DNA of 41,827 nucleotides, taken from contig BQJF01000036.1 in assembly GCA_021604565.1 (NCBI GenBank), positions 1 through 41,827 on the forward strand, given 5' to 3'. This DNA is from Minwuia thermotolerans (GTDB lineage Bacteria; Pseudomonadota; Alphaproteobacteria; Minwuiales; Minwuiaceae). Of the stretch, positions 8,164-16,863 are shown piece after piece (position 1 is the first letter of the stretch; each line of letters begins with the position of its first letter). The notes under the pieces are model-generated. The model was not told where the DNA came from. It was given only the letters and a program-made list of their open reading frames with translations, and did no database searches. Made by a program: the position numbers and the translations under genes.

Positions 8164-9666
8164 ATGGAAATCGAGATCAAGGGTGGAGCCATTCCGGGTC
8201 GCGGCGCGATCGCCGTTGCCGTCGGCAAGGGGGGCAAGCTGTCGCCCGCAGCGACCGAACTGGACAAGACCACGGAGGGGGCGATCAAGCAGGTGCTGCG
8301 TGCCTCCCGCTTCTCGGGCAACAAGGGACAGCAGGCGGAAATCCTGGCCCCGCGCGGCACCCGGCTTGACCGGATCCTGCTGCTGGGCGTCGGCGATCCC
8401 GCCGATCTGACACAGAATGATCTGGAGGCGCTGGGGGGCAAGACCTATTCGGCCTGGGCCGGCTCCGGCGTGAAGCAGGGCAAGATCGTCATCGATTCGG
8501 ACGGCCTTGCATCGAAGACCAAGCTGACGAAGGGCGCGATCCAGGCGCATGTCGCGGTTGGTGCACGCCTCGCCAGCTACCGCTTCGACAAGTACCACAC
8601 GAAGCTGAAGGACGAGGACAAGCCGACGCTGGAGACGCTGACCATCGGCACCCGGTCGGCCGCCGCAGCGCGGGACGTCTTCGCGTCACTGGATCGTGTC
8701 GCCGAAGGTGTCTTCCTGACCCGTGACCTGGTGTCGGAGCCGCCCAACATTCTCTACCCGCAGACCCTGGCGGACCGCTGTCAGGAGCTGACGAAACTGG
8801 GCGTCAAGGTCGAGGTGCTGGGCGAGGCCCAGATGAAGAATCTCGGCATGGGTTCGCTGCTGGGTGTCGGTCAGGGTTCGACCCGCGAGAGCCGTCTGGT
8901 GGTGATGCACTGGAATGGTGGCCGCAAGAACAGCGCACCCGTCGCCTTCGTCGGCAAGGGCGTGACCTTCGATACCGGCGGCATCTCCCTTAAGCCCGCC
9001 GGTGGCATGGAAGACATGAAGTGGGACATGGGCGGTTCCGCAGCAGTCATCGGTGCGATGGCGGCAATTGCCGGTCGCGGCGCGAAGGTGAATGCGGTCG
9101 GTGTTGTCGGACTGGTCGAGAACATGCCCGATGGCAATGCACAGCGCCCCGGCGATGTGGTGACTTCCATGTCCGGCCAGACCATCGAGGTTCTGAACAC
9201 GGACGCTGAGGGGCGTCTGGTTCTGGCCGATGCGCTCTGGTACACGCAGGATCGCTTCAAGCCGCAGTTCATGGTCAATCTGGCCACACTGACCGGTGCC
9301 ATCATCGTGGCGCTGGGGTCGGAACATGCCGGCCTGTTCTCCAACAACGACGAACTGTCGGAGCGTCTGCTGGAAGCCGGCAAGACCGTGGAGGAGAAGC
9401 TCTGGCGCTTCCCGCTGCACAAGAACTACGACGCCGACCTGAAGTCGCAGATTGCTGACATGCGCAACATCGGAACGGGACGTGGTGCGGGTTCCATCAC
9501 CGCAGCACAGTTCCTGCAGCGCTATGTCAATGACGTACCCTGGGCGCATCTGGACATCGCCGGTGTTGCCTGGTCGCAGAAGCCGTCCGCCACCGCGCCG
9601 AAGGGCGGCACGGGCTATGGTGTGCGGCTGCTGGACGAACTCGTCAGGCGCTATTACGAGAGCTGA
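8164..9666 (+). CDS. pepA: Leucyl aminopeptidase (cytosol aminopeptidase, peptidase family M17)
   Basis: A 500-residue cytoplasmic di-metal aminopeptidase that removes N-terminal residues from peptides. The N-terminal macro-like domain spans about residues 1-165. The catalytic domain carries the family signatures VGKGVTFDTGG (metal-binding Lys and Asp, about 262-272), MKWDMGGSAAV, and NTDAEGRLVLAD (about 345-356; Asp/Glu metal ligands and the catalytic Arg). I chose the ATG at 8164 because the protein beginning MEIEIKGGAIPG has the normal family start; the frame is open from 8071, but those extra 31 residues show no similarity to the family. A GGGAGCGG stretch upstream can serve as ribosome site. 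holC follows directly, a common pepA-holC pair. Confidence 0.95.
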   Translation: MEIEIKGGAIPGRGAIAVAVGKGGKLSPAATELDKTTEGAIKQVLRASRFSGNKGQQAEILAPRGTRLDRILLLGVGDPADLTQNDLEALGGKTYSAWAGSGVKQGKIVIDSDGLASKTKLTKGAIQAHVAVGARLASYRFDKYHTKLKDEDKPTLETLTIGTRSAAAARDVFASLDRVAEGVFLTRDLVSEPPNILYPQTLADRCQELTKLGVKVEVLGEAQMKNLGMGSLLGVGQGSTRESRLVVMHWNGGRKNSAPVAFVGKGVTFDTGGISLKPAGGMEDMKWDMGGSAAVIGAMAAIAGRGAKVNAVGVVGLVENMPDGNAQRPGDVVTSMSGQTIEVLNTDAEGRLVLADALWYTQDRFKPQFMVNLATLTGAIIVALGSEHAGLFSNNDELSERLLEAGKTVEEKLWRFPLHKNYDADLKSQIADMRNIGTGRGAGSITAAQFLQRYVNDVPWAHLDIAGVAWSQKPSATAPKGGTGYGVRLLDELVRRYYES

Positions 9667-9677
9667 TCCAGGCAAGC

Positions 9678-10124
9678 ATGGCCGACGTCGCCTTCTATCA
9701 CCTGACCCGGAAGCCGCTGGAAACAGCGCTTCCGGAACTGCTTGAAAAGGTGGTGGAACGCGGCATGAAGGCTGTGGTGCGGGCAGGGGATGACGGGCGG
9801 GTCAAGGCGCTCAACGACCTGCTCTGGACCTACCGCAAGGATGCCTTCCTGCCGCATGGCTGTTCCGAGGACGGTCATGGCGCGTTGCAGCCGATCTGGC
9901 TCACTACCGGGGCCGACAACCCCGCCGGGGCGAGCGTGCTTTTGCTGGTTGATGGCGTGGCGGCATCAGATCTGGAAGGCTACGACCGCTGTCTCGACCT
10001 GTTCGACGGGCGTGATGAGGACGCAGTGGCCGGTGCCCGCGACCGCTGGCGCGCAGCGCGTTCTGCCGGACACAGCGTGACCTACTGGAAACAGGGGGAG
10101 CGGGGCTGGGAGAAGGGCGCGTGA
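9678..10124 (+). CDS. holC: DNA polymerase III chi subunit
   Basis: A 148-residue protein matching HolC throughout: VAFYHLTRKPLETALPELLEK at the start, the central ALNDLLWTYRKDAFLPHG, and PIWLTTGADNPAGASVLLLV. Chi joins the clamp-loader complex through psi and binds the C-terminal tail of single-stranded DNA-binding protein, helping hand-off from primase. The gene starts 11 bases after the pepA stop, so the pair is probably cotranscribed. The last 45 residues form the usual helical end (DRWRAARSAGHSVTYWKQGERGW). Confidence 0.93.
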   Translation: MADVAFYHLTRKPLETALPELLEKVVERGMKAVVRAGDDGRVKALNDLLWTYRKDAFLPHGCSEDGHGALQPIWLTTGADNPAGASVLLLVDGVAASDLEGYDRCLDLFDGRDEDAVAGARDRWRAARSAGHSVTYWKQGERGWEKGA

Positions 10125-10218
10125 CCCTGGTCCTTCAGAGGCCTTGCCTTGCACCCTCCGTGGCGGGACAATCCGCGACAAGCCCTGGTGGGACAGATGA
10201 GGGCGGGAGGAGACGCAC

Positions 10219-11094
10219 ATGAGCGCACTTGCGGACCACGACTACAGCCATATCAACGTCACGCCGCTTACCGGCATCATGGGGGCCGAGATCGATGGCG
10301 TCGATCTGACTTCCGGTCTGAGCGATGCGGTGGTGGCGGAGATCGAGCAGGCCTTTGCCGACCATTGCGTCATCATCTTCCGCAACCAGTATCTGGAGCC
10401 TGAAGACCAGAAGCGTTTCACGCGCCTGTTCGGCGAATTCGGTGTCGAACCATATGTCAAGACAATGCCGGAACATCCTGAAGTCATTGAAGTGATCAAG
10501 GAAGCGACCGAGATCGGTGTGAAGAACTTCGGGGGCAACTGGCATTCCGACTGGAGCTTTCAGGAAGCGCCGCCGCGCGCCACCATCCTGCACGCCAAGG
10601 AAGTGCCGCCATTCGGCGGGGACACCATGTTCGCCAACATGTACATGGCGTTCGAGACCCTCTCCAGGGGCATGCAGCGCATGCTGGAGGGGATGCGGGT
10701 TGTCCACTCCGCGCGGCGCCCCTATGGCGTCGACAACAAGCTGTTCGGCACCGCCAAGCGGGCCATGACCATCATCAACACGGAAGAAGCGCACGCCGAA
10801 CTCAGCCATCCGGCCGTGCGGACGGTTCCGCAGACGGGCCGCAAGGCGCTGTTCATCAATCCGGTCTATTCGATCCGGTTCGAGGACATGACGGAGGCCG
10901 AGAGCCGCCCGATCCTGGATTTCCTCAACGCACATTCAACACGTGCGGAGTTCACCTGCCGCGTCCGCTGGCAGCCCGGAACGCTGACCATGTGGGACAA
11001 CCGCTGCGTCCAGCACAATGCCATGAATGACTACGACGGATTCCGTCGCAGGCTGCACCGCACAACCGTAGCCGGGGCACGCCCGAGCCTCTGA
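10219..11094 (+). CDS. TauD/TfdA-family Fe(II)/2-oxoglutarate-dependent dioxygenase
   Basis: A 291-residue cytoplasmic oxygenase. The iron-binding facial triad is visible as His109 and Asp111 (NWHSDWSF) and the distal His280 (RRLHRTTV). A nearby arginine-containing segment (WDNRCVQHNAMND) helps close the 2-oxoglutarate pocket in the family. Members hydroxylate taurine, 2,4-D, alkyl sulfates and other small acids; the substrate here cannot be read from sequence. A GGGAGGAG ribosome site precedes the ATG. The 94-base gap from holC suggests independent transcription. No sulfonate transporter or other catabolic gene accompanies it, so a taurine role is not supported by context. Confidence 0.9.
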   Translation: MSALADHDYSHINVTPLTGIMGAEIDGVDLTSGLSDAVVAEIEQAFADHCVIIFRNQYLEPEDQKRFTRLFGEFGVEPYVKTMPEHPEVIEVIKEATEIGVKNFGGNWHSDWSFQEAPPRATILHAKEVPPFGGDTMFANMYMAFETLSRGMQRMLEGMRVVHSARRPYGVDNKLFGTAKRAMTIINTEEAHAELSHPAVRTVPQTGRKALFINPVYSIRFEDMTEAESRPILDFLNAHSTRAEFTCRVRWQPGTLTMWDNRCVQHNAMNDYDGFRRRLHRTTVAGARPSL

Positions 11095-11139
11095 CGTACC
11101 TTCACCTGCCAGCAACCTCCCTTATTCAGGACCACTCTC

Positions 11140-12381
11140 ATGGCCGCTGCCCTGCCTGTCTCGCCCCTTGCGCCGAAGTCACAGCCCGATCTGCCGCCGA
11201 TCGACGGCTGCGAGCTGGGCAGCATCTCCGCCGGTCTGCGCTACAAGGGCCGTCCGGACCTGACATTCTTCCGCTTTGCGCCGGGCACGACCGTTGCCGG
11301 GGTGCAGACGACTTCCACGACTGCCGGGGCACCCGTGGTCTGGAACGCACGCCACCTGGGCAAGGGGCAGGCGCGGGCGCTGGTGGTGAATGCGGGCAAC
11401 GCCAACGTCTTCACCGGTGCGAAGGGCGAGGCCGACGTGGAGGCCACGGCCGAGGCTGCCGCCGGTCTGGTCGGATGCCGTGCCGATGAGGTGCTGGCCG
11501 CCTCCACAGGCGTGATTGGCGAGCTTCTGCCGGTCGCGAAGCTGACGGCTGCCCTGCCGCAGGCCATGGCGAACATCCGCGCCGACGGCTGGGCCGGAGC
11601 GGCAGCGGGTATCCTGACCACCGATACCTTCGAGAAGCGCGCGACAGCGACCGTGCAAATCGGCGGCGCGTCCGTGACCATCAACGGCATTGCCAAGGGA
11701 TCCGGTATGATCGCGCCGAACATGGCGACCATGCTGGCCTATGTCGTGACGGATGCGGCGCTGCCCGCGTCGGTGCTGCAGGCCCTGCTGCCCGGTATCA
11801 CCGACCGGACCTTCAACTGCGTGACAGTGGACGGCGACATGTCGACCTCCGACATGTGTCTGCTTTTTGCCACCGGCAAGGTGGCGGGACAGCCCGCAAT
11901 CAGTTCTGCCGACGATCCGGCACTGGCTGACTTCAGGACGGCGCTGGAGGATGTGCTGCGCGACCTGTCGATCCTGATTGCCCGTGACGGGGAGGGGGCG
12001 ACGAAGCTGGTCACGGTTGATGTCAATGGTGCCACCAGCGCGACCTCTGCCCGGACCATCGCGCTCTGCATTGCCAACTCGCCGCTGGTGAAGACGGCCA
12101 TCGCAGGGGAAGACGCCAACTGGGGCCGCGTCGTCATGGCCATCGGCAAGTCCGGCGAACCGGTCGAACGTGCGCGGCTGGGCGTCCGCTTCGGTGGTGT
12201 CACGATTGCCGAGAACGGCGGCCTGTCGCCTGACTACCGGGAGGCCGACATCATCCCGCACATGAAGGGCCAGGAAATCCATATCGAGGTCGAACTGGGC
12301 ATCGGCGACGGCGCCGCCCGCATCTGGACCTGCGACCTGACCCACGGCTACATCGACATCAACGCCGACTACCGTTCGTGA
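11140..12381 (+). CDS. argJ: Bifunctional glutamate N-acetyltransferase / amino-acid N-acetyltransferase
   Basis: A 413-residue ArgJ. It transfers acetyl from N-acetylornithine to glutamate in the cyclic arginine pathway, and many members also use acetyl-CoA. The autocleavage site is present in GSGMIAPNMATMLA: cleavage is expected between Ala196 and Thr197, giving alpha and beta chains with Thr197 as nucleophile. Other family signatures include LVVNAGNANVFTG, STGVIGELLP, DGDMSTSDM and the C-terminal DLTHGYIDINADYRS. It is followed by a cluster of palindromic repeats and then a mutT-type gene. The argJ-mutT neighbourhood is common in alphaproteobacteria. Confidence 0.96.
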   Translation: MAAALPVSPLAPKSQPDLPPIDGCELGSISAGLRYKGRPDLTFFRFAPGTTVAGVQTTSTTAGAPVVWNARHLGKGQARALVVNAGNANVFTGAKGEADVEATAEAAAGLVGCRADEVLAASTGVIGELLPVAKLTAALPQAMANIRADGWAGAAAGILTTDTFEKRATATVQIGGASVTINGIAKGSGMIAPNMATMLAYVVTDAALPASVLQALLPGITDRTFNCVTVDGDMSTSDMCLLFATGKVAGQPAISSADDPALADFRTALEDVLRDLSILIARDGEGATKLVTVDVNGATSATSARTIALCIANSPLVKTAIAGEDANWGRVVMAIGKSGEPVERARLGVRFGGVTIAENGGLSPDYREADIIPHMKGQEIHIEVELGIGDGAARIWTCDLTHGYIDINADYRS

Positions 12382-12411
12382 CCCCAACCGGTCCCTCAAT
12401 ACTCCGCACGA

Positions 12412-12745
12412 CGCTCGCGGACCTGATCCGCGAGCCCGCGCTCCGACGTCAGCGCGGCACCCTGGGTACCCGGGTCAAGCCCGGGCACGGCGTGAGAGGG
12501 GGTGAAACGCTCGCTTCTCCTTCTCCACCCCCCACGATGCTCGCGGACTTGATCCGCGAGCCCACGCTCCGACGTCTGCGCGGCACCCTGGGTACCCGGG
12601 TCGAGCCCGGGCACGGCGTGAGTGGGGGTGGCACGATCGCTTCTCCACCCTCCACCACGACGCTCGCGGACTTGATCCGCGAGCCCATGCTCCGACGTCT
12701 GCGCGGCACCCTGGGTACCCGGGTCAAGCCCGGGCAAGGCGTGAG
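12412..12745 (+). repeat. Three tandem copies of a two-hairpin palindromic repeat between argJ and mutT
   Basis: This fills most of the 397-base gene-free gap. Each unit of about 85 conserved bases has a left inverted repeat (CTCGCGGA / TCCGCGAG around a five-base YTTGA/CCTGA loop), then a spacer rich in GCTCCGACGTC and GCGCGGCACC, a right inverted repeat (CCCGGG / CCCGGG around TCAAG or TCGAG), and an end in GGCGTGAG. The left stems begin at 12414, 12540 and 12663 (periods 126 and 123). A divergent 36-41 base linker separates units. The same family occurs at 24114-24418 and inside dnaE2, always in this orientation. The open frame across it is a by-product of the repeats, not a gene. Transcripts leaving argJ would form strong hairpins. 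Confidence 0.9.
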
Positions 12746-12778
12746 TTGGGGTGGGGCGCCGGCTCCTTGGGTCAGGCC

Positions 12779-13174
12779 ATGAAGCTCGTCCTCGTCGCTG
12801 CCATCGCGCTGGTGCGTAACCACCGAGTGCTGCTGGCCGAACGCCCGGCGGGCAAGAACCTCGCCGGACTCTGGGAATTTCCCGGCGGCAAGGTGGAGGC
12901 AGGGGAGACACCCGAAGCCTGCCTGGTGCGCGAATGCGCGGAGGAACTGGGCATCACCCTGCGTGACGAAGACCTGCAGCCGCTCACCTTCGCCAGCCAC
13001 ACCTACGAAGACTTCCACCTGCTGATGCCGCTCTACGCCTGCCGCGTCTGGCAGGGTGAACCGGCAGGGCAGGAGGGGCAGCGTCTGGCCTGGGCCACGG
13101 CGGCGGAACTTGAAACCTATCCCATGCCCCCCGCCGACGACCCGCTGCTGCCTGCTGTTCGAACCCTGCTGTGA
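12779..13174 (+). CDS. mutT: MutT-type Nudix hydrolase (probable 8-oxo-dGTP diphosphatase)
   Basis: A 131-residue protein with a perfect Nudix box, GGKVEAGETPEACLVRECAE followed by ELGI (G-x5-E-x7-RE-x2-EE-x-G-[IV]), which binds the catalytic Mg ions. The N-terminal VVA-type strand and NLAGLWEFPGGK are typical of the MutT branch, which removes oxidised guanine nucleotides from the pool to prevent transversions. I chose the ATG at 12779 (MKLVLVAAIAL) over an in-frame codon at 12746, because the upstream part lies in the repeat array. No clear ribosome site is visible, so the start is a little uncertain. The substrate assignment is by family. Confidence 0.9.
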   Translation: MKLVLVAAIALVRNHRVLLAERPAGKNLAGLWEFPGGKVEAGETPEACLVRECAEELGITLRDEDLQPLTFASHTYEDFHLLMPLYACRVWQGEPAGQEGQRLAWATAAELETYPMPPADDPLLPAVRTLL

Positions 13175-13205
13175 CAAGGGGCGCCACTTGCGGCACCATG
13201 GCCGC

Positions 13206-14306
<1,101 letters not shown>

Positions 14307-14315
<9 letters not shown>

Positions 14316-14915
14316 AGCCTGCTCCAGCGTCCAGGCGATCTGCGGCAGACGGTCGGTGCCCCAGAACAGTTCACCATCGACGATGAAGCTCGGGCTGCCG
14401 AACACGCCGGCGGCGACGGAACGGTTGCAGGCATCCTTCAGCATTTCCTTCACCGCCGGATCATCGGGTGCGGCGCTGGCGGCGTCCCTGTCGAAGCCGT
14501 GCCGGGCGGCGATGGCGACCGCATTGTCCTTCTGTGAAACATCGATGCCTTCCGACCAGTGAGCACGCAGCATGTCCCGCGCCGCATCGGTGGCCCGCGC
14601 CCGGTGCTGCGCCAGCATCCAGCAGAACAGCCGTGCAGGCGCAAAGGGAGAGGTCACGAAATCCGGTACGGCTGGGCGGTAGTCGAGACCGTGAAACCGG
14701 TAAATCCGGGGCACGTCCATCCGGATGTAGTCGCCCTTCAGCGGTGTCTCCATCAGCGGCGGCAGGCCCATGGTCTTCATGACGGAGACGCCCAGCAGCA
14801 TCGGGTGCCAGTCGACCGTGCGCCCATGCTTTGCCGCCAGCGCCTCTACCCCGACTGCGCCGGGCCAGGCGTAGGGGGAAATGAAGTCGAAGTGAAATGC
14901 GATCGGATCAGCCAC
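14307..14915 (-). CDS. 2-hydroxychromene-2-carboxylate isomerase-like DsbA-family protein
   Basis: About 202 residues of thioredoxin/DsbA fold. It starts ADPIAFHFDFISPYAWPG, where the serine of ISPYA takes the place of the CxxC cysteine and is the glutathione-contacting residue in the family. It ends with the conserved GVFGSPSFIVDGELFWGTDRL. Known members (NahD and kappa-class GST relatives) isomerise 2-hydroxychromene-2-carboxylate with glutathione, but many act on unknown substrates. I chose the GTG start at 14915 because GGAGG lies eight bases upstream; a GTG at 14933 has no such site. The start overlaps the upstream hydrolase stop (GTGGCTGA), implying translational coupling. Confidence 0.87.
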
Positions 14916-15843
14916 GGGATTTTCCTCCGGCACGGTTCAGGCGCAGGTGCGCAAGCAGATGACGCGCCGTCTCCTCCGGTACTTCCTCCGCCACGAAATG
15001 CCCGACACCTTTCAACGCCTCGAAGGTGCAGGCGGCACTGACGTGATCCTGTGTCGTGATGGCGGCACGTTCGCCGACACTCATGTCCTCCCGCCCCCAG
15101 ATGTAGAGCGTGGGCACGTTGATGCCGGGAAAGTCGTCCCTGGCCAGCGTCGATTCACCGGAGAATGCCGCCCGGTACCAGTTGAGCGCGGCATCCAGTG
15201 CATCCCGGTTGCCAAGCACCGAGAGGTGATGCGCCGCCAGTTCGTCGGACATGCGCCGTTTTGCCGGTGGCGCGTTGGCGTCGTCTGCCCCGAACAGCCC
15301 GGACGCATTCTCGAAACAGAGCGTGTTGCGCAGAGCCTGCGCATCGTCCTGCAGCAGCCTGTCCGCCATATCCGGGTCCTGAAACGCCTTGTGGTGGCGG
15401 GACCGGTTGGCCTGCGCCGGGTCGTTGCGGAAAGCGGCAGCGAAGGCCGCCGGATGCGGGCGGGACAGCACGGTCAGGCTCGACAGCCGTTCGGGGTGTG
15501 CCGCAGCAGTCGCCCAGGCGATTTGGCCGCCCCAGTCATGGCCGACGAGGTGAAACCTGCCAAGTCCCAGTGAATCCGCGATGGCAACCACGTCGGCGAC
15601 GATCTCGCTCACCTGATAGGCCGGAACCCCGTCGGGCCGTGCGCCGGGTGAATAGCCGCGCTGGTCCGGGGCGATACCGCGGTAGCCCGCCCCCGCCACC
15701 GCCTGCAGCAGCTCGGTCCAGCTATGGCGGGAATTCGGGAACCCATGCAGGAAGATCACCGCCTCGGCTGATGTTTCATCGCCTGCAATATCGGCGGTGA
15801 AACGCATCCCGCGCGCCGCGATCTCCGTCGTTGTAACCGTCAT
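14908..15843 (-). CDS. Alpha/beta-fold hydrolase (epoxide hydrolase / haloalkane dehalogenase-like)
   Basis: A 311-residue alpha/beta hydrolase. It shows the oxyanion motif FLHGFPNSRHSW, the second segment APDQRGYSPG, and the nucleophile elbow GHDWGGQIAW with Asp as nucleophile, as in epoxide hydrolases and dehalogenases. A cap domain is followed by the C-terminal acid (PTLYIWGREDMSV) and the catalytic His in GVGHFVAEEVPEE. The ATG at 15843 is preceded by GGGGGAGG, which fixes the start. It is translationally coupled to the downstream isomerase-like gene. The pair looks catabolic, perhaps acting on an aromatic or epoxide compound, but the substrate is unknown. Confidence 0.9.
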   Translation of the reverse strand: MTVTTTEIAARGMRFTADIAGDETSAEAVIFLHGFPNSRHSWTELLQAVAGAGYRGIAPDQRGYSPGARPDGVPAYQVSEIVADVVAIADSLGLGRFHLVGHDWGGQIAWATAAAHPERLSSLTVLSRPHPAAFAAAFRNDPAQANRSRHHKAFQDPDMADRLLQDDAQALRNTLCFENASGLFGADDANAPPAKRRMSDELAAHHLSVLGNRDALDAALNWYRAAFSGESTLARDDFPGINVPTLYIWGREDMSVGERAAITTQDHVSAACTFEALKGVGHFVAEEVPEETARHLLAHLRLNRAGGKSRG

Positions 15844-15901
15844 TCCTTGCCTCCCCCGGCAGACATGACCCGGCAATCCCTGCACGGCTCATTGTCTCCT
15901 G

Positions 15902-15930
15902 ATTTTAACCAACTGATTTCACTGAACTAA
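15902..15930 (-). promoter_or_regulatory. Candidate promoter of the hydrolase-isomerase operon
   Basis: On the minus strand TTAGTT (15930-15925) and TAAAAT (15907-15902) are separated by 17 bases, about 60 bases before the hydrolase ATG, in a short AT-rich stretch. Found by inspection only. Confidence 0.4.
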
Positions 15931-15982
15931 TTCCTGGCACCGGAGATGCAAGAGCGAACGTGAAACAGGATGGAGAAATATC

Positions 15983-16174
15983 ATGGCAACGAGCATGGCA
16001 ATCGAAAAGCACCAGATCGACTGGGCAGCCCATCACCTCAGCCTGGCGCTGGGTGGCATCGCGGCAGACATCGCCGGTTCCTGGGCCGATCACCTTGGCC
16101 GCCTGGGCAAGCCGGAACTGTCGCAGACCTGGCGCCAGATCGAACAGCGTCTGGAAACTGCGCCTGCCGAATGA
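15983..16174 (+). CDS. Small hypothetical protein, 63 aa
   Basis: The frame encodes MATSMAIEKHQIDWAAHHLS and continues through a short Ala/Gly-rich helix (ALGGIAADIAGSW) and a second helix ending ETAPAE. There is no signal peptide or membrane segment. GGATGGAGAAA lies 4-14 bases before the ATG, a good ribosome site. The gene is isolated: the hydrolase operon diverges upstream and a methyltransferase converges downstream. I do not recognise the family. The composition (two amphipathic helices, no low complexity) and the ribosome site suggest a real gene. An internal ATG at 15995 is an alternative start. Confidence 0.6.
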   Translation: MATSMAIEKHQIDWAAHHLSLALGGIAADIAGSWADHLGRLGKPELSQTWRQIEQRLETAPAE

Positions 16175-16203
16175 CGGGTGACCGGGTGACGTGTTGCCGC
16201 CGC

Positions 16204-16860
16204 TCAGGTGCGGCGCAGCACGTGAACCCGTGCGGGCAGCCGCTCGGCCTCCGGCGCGCCGGGCAGGCCGACATAGCGCTGGCTCTCGTCCCGCTGTGAG
16301 AGGGTTTCGTCCGTAACCAGACCGGTGACGGCAGCCCCGTAGCTGTCGGTCCAGGCCTGTTCGGTGATGGTCAGAATCATGTGGCCGCCCGGCTTCAGGA
16401 TGCGCGCCAGTTCGTGCAGGCAGGTCGCGGGCGCATGGCCCGGTGTCATGACGCCGGAGCTGACGATCACGTCATACGATCCGGTGCCGAAGTCCAGCAC
16501 ATCGCCCAGCATCTGCTGTTTCAGGTCGCGATAGCACCCCTTGCTGCCCGCCACCTGCAACATGCCCTCCGACAGGTCGATCCCGTCGATTGCCGTGTAC
16601 CCGAGCACGGCCAGCGTCTCCCCCAGCACACCCGTGCCGCATCCCGCATCCAGTATCACGCTCTGCGGCGATGGCGCATGTCGTCCCACCATGCCCGCGA
16701 TGATCGACGGATGGCGGTAGCCCCAGCCGCTCATGTCCGCATCATAGTCACGTGCCCAGCCGTCATAGCTGCGGCTGAGCGCAGACGCATTGCCGTCTGC
16801 GGCATAGACATCCTTCAGATGGGCTTCATTTCCGGACACGGATCGTGCTCCCTTGATCAT
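16204..16860 (-). CDS. Class I SAM-dependent methyltransferase
   Basis: A 218-residue Rossmann-fold methyltransferase. Motif I is VILDAGCGTGVLGETL (about residues 69-84), followed by DGIDLSEGMLQVA (acidic ribose-binding position), DVLDFGTGSYDVIVSSGVM, and motif III-like LHELARILKPGGHMILTI. The N-terminal DVYAADGNASALSRSYDGWA resembles a group of small methyltransferases related to METTL27/WBSCR27. The substrate is unknown. It is convergent with the 63-aa gene and divergent from the tRNA nucleotidyltransferase gene, with almost no space between the two starts. Confidence 0.88.
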   Translation of the reverse strand: MIKGARSVSGNEAHLKDVYAADGNASALSRSYDGWARDYDADMSGWGYRHPSIIAGMVGRHAPSPQSVILDAGCGTGVLGETLAVLGYTAIDGIDLSEGMLQVAGSKGCYRDLKQQMLGDVLDFGTGSYDVIVSSGVMTPGHAPATCLHELARILKPGGHMILTITEQAWTDSYGAAVTGLVTDETLSQRDESQRYVGLPGAPEAERLPARVHVLRRT

Positions 16861-16863
16861 GGA

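Noticed and set aside
12412..12745. Possible CRISPR array (regularly spaced repeats)
   Set aside because: Conserved units are about 85 bases with two hairpins, linkers are themselves related, only three copies exist, and no cas gene is present.
12378..12782. 134-aa plus-strand open frame between argJ and mutT with three similar internal segments
   Set aside because: It is the translation of the three palindromic repeats; no ribosome site, no fold-like sequence, and divergent linkers. Treated as repeat, not gene.
16381..16863. N-terminal extension of the cca open frame into the methyltransferase region
   Set aside because: The extension is antisense to a clear methyltransferase and has no similarity to nucleotidyltransferases.
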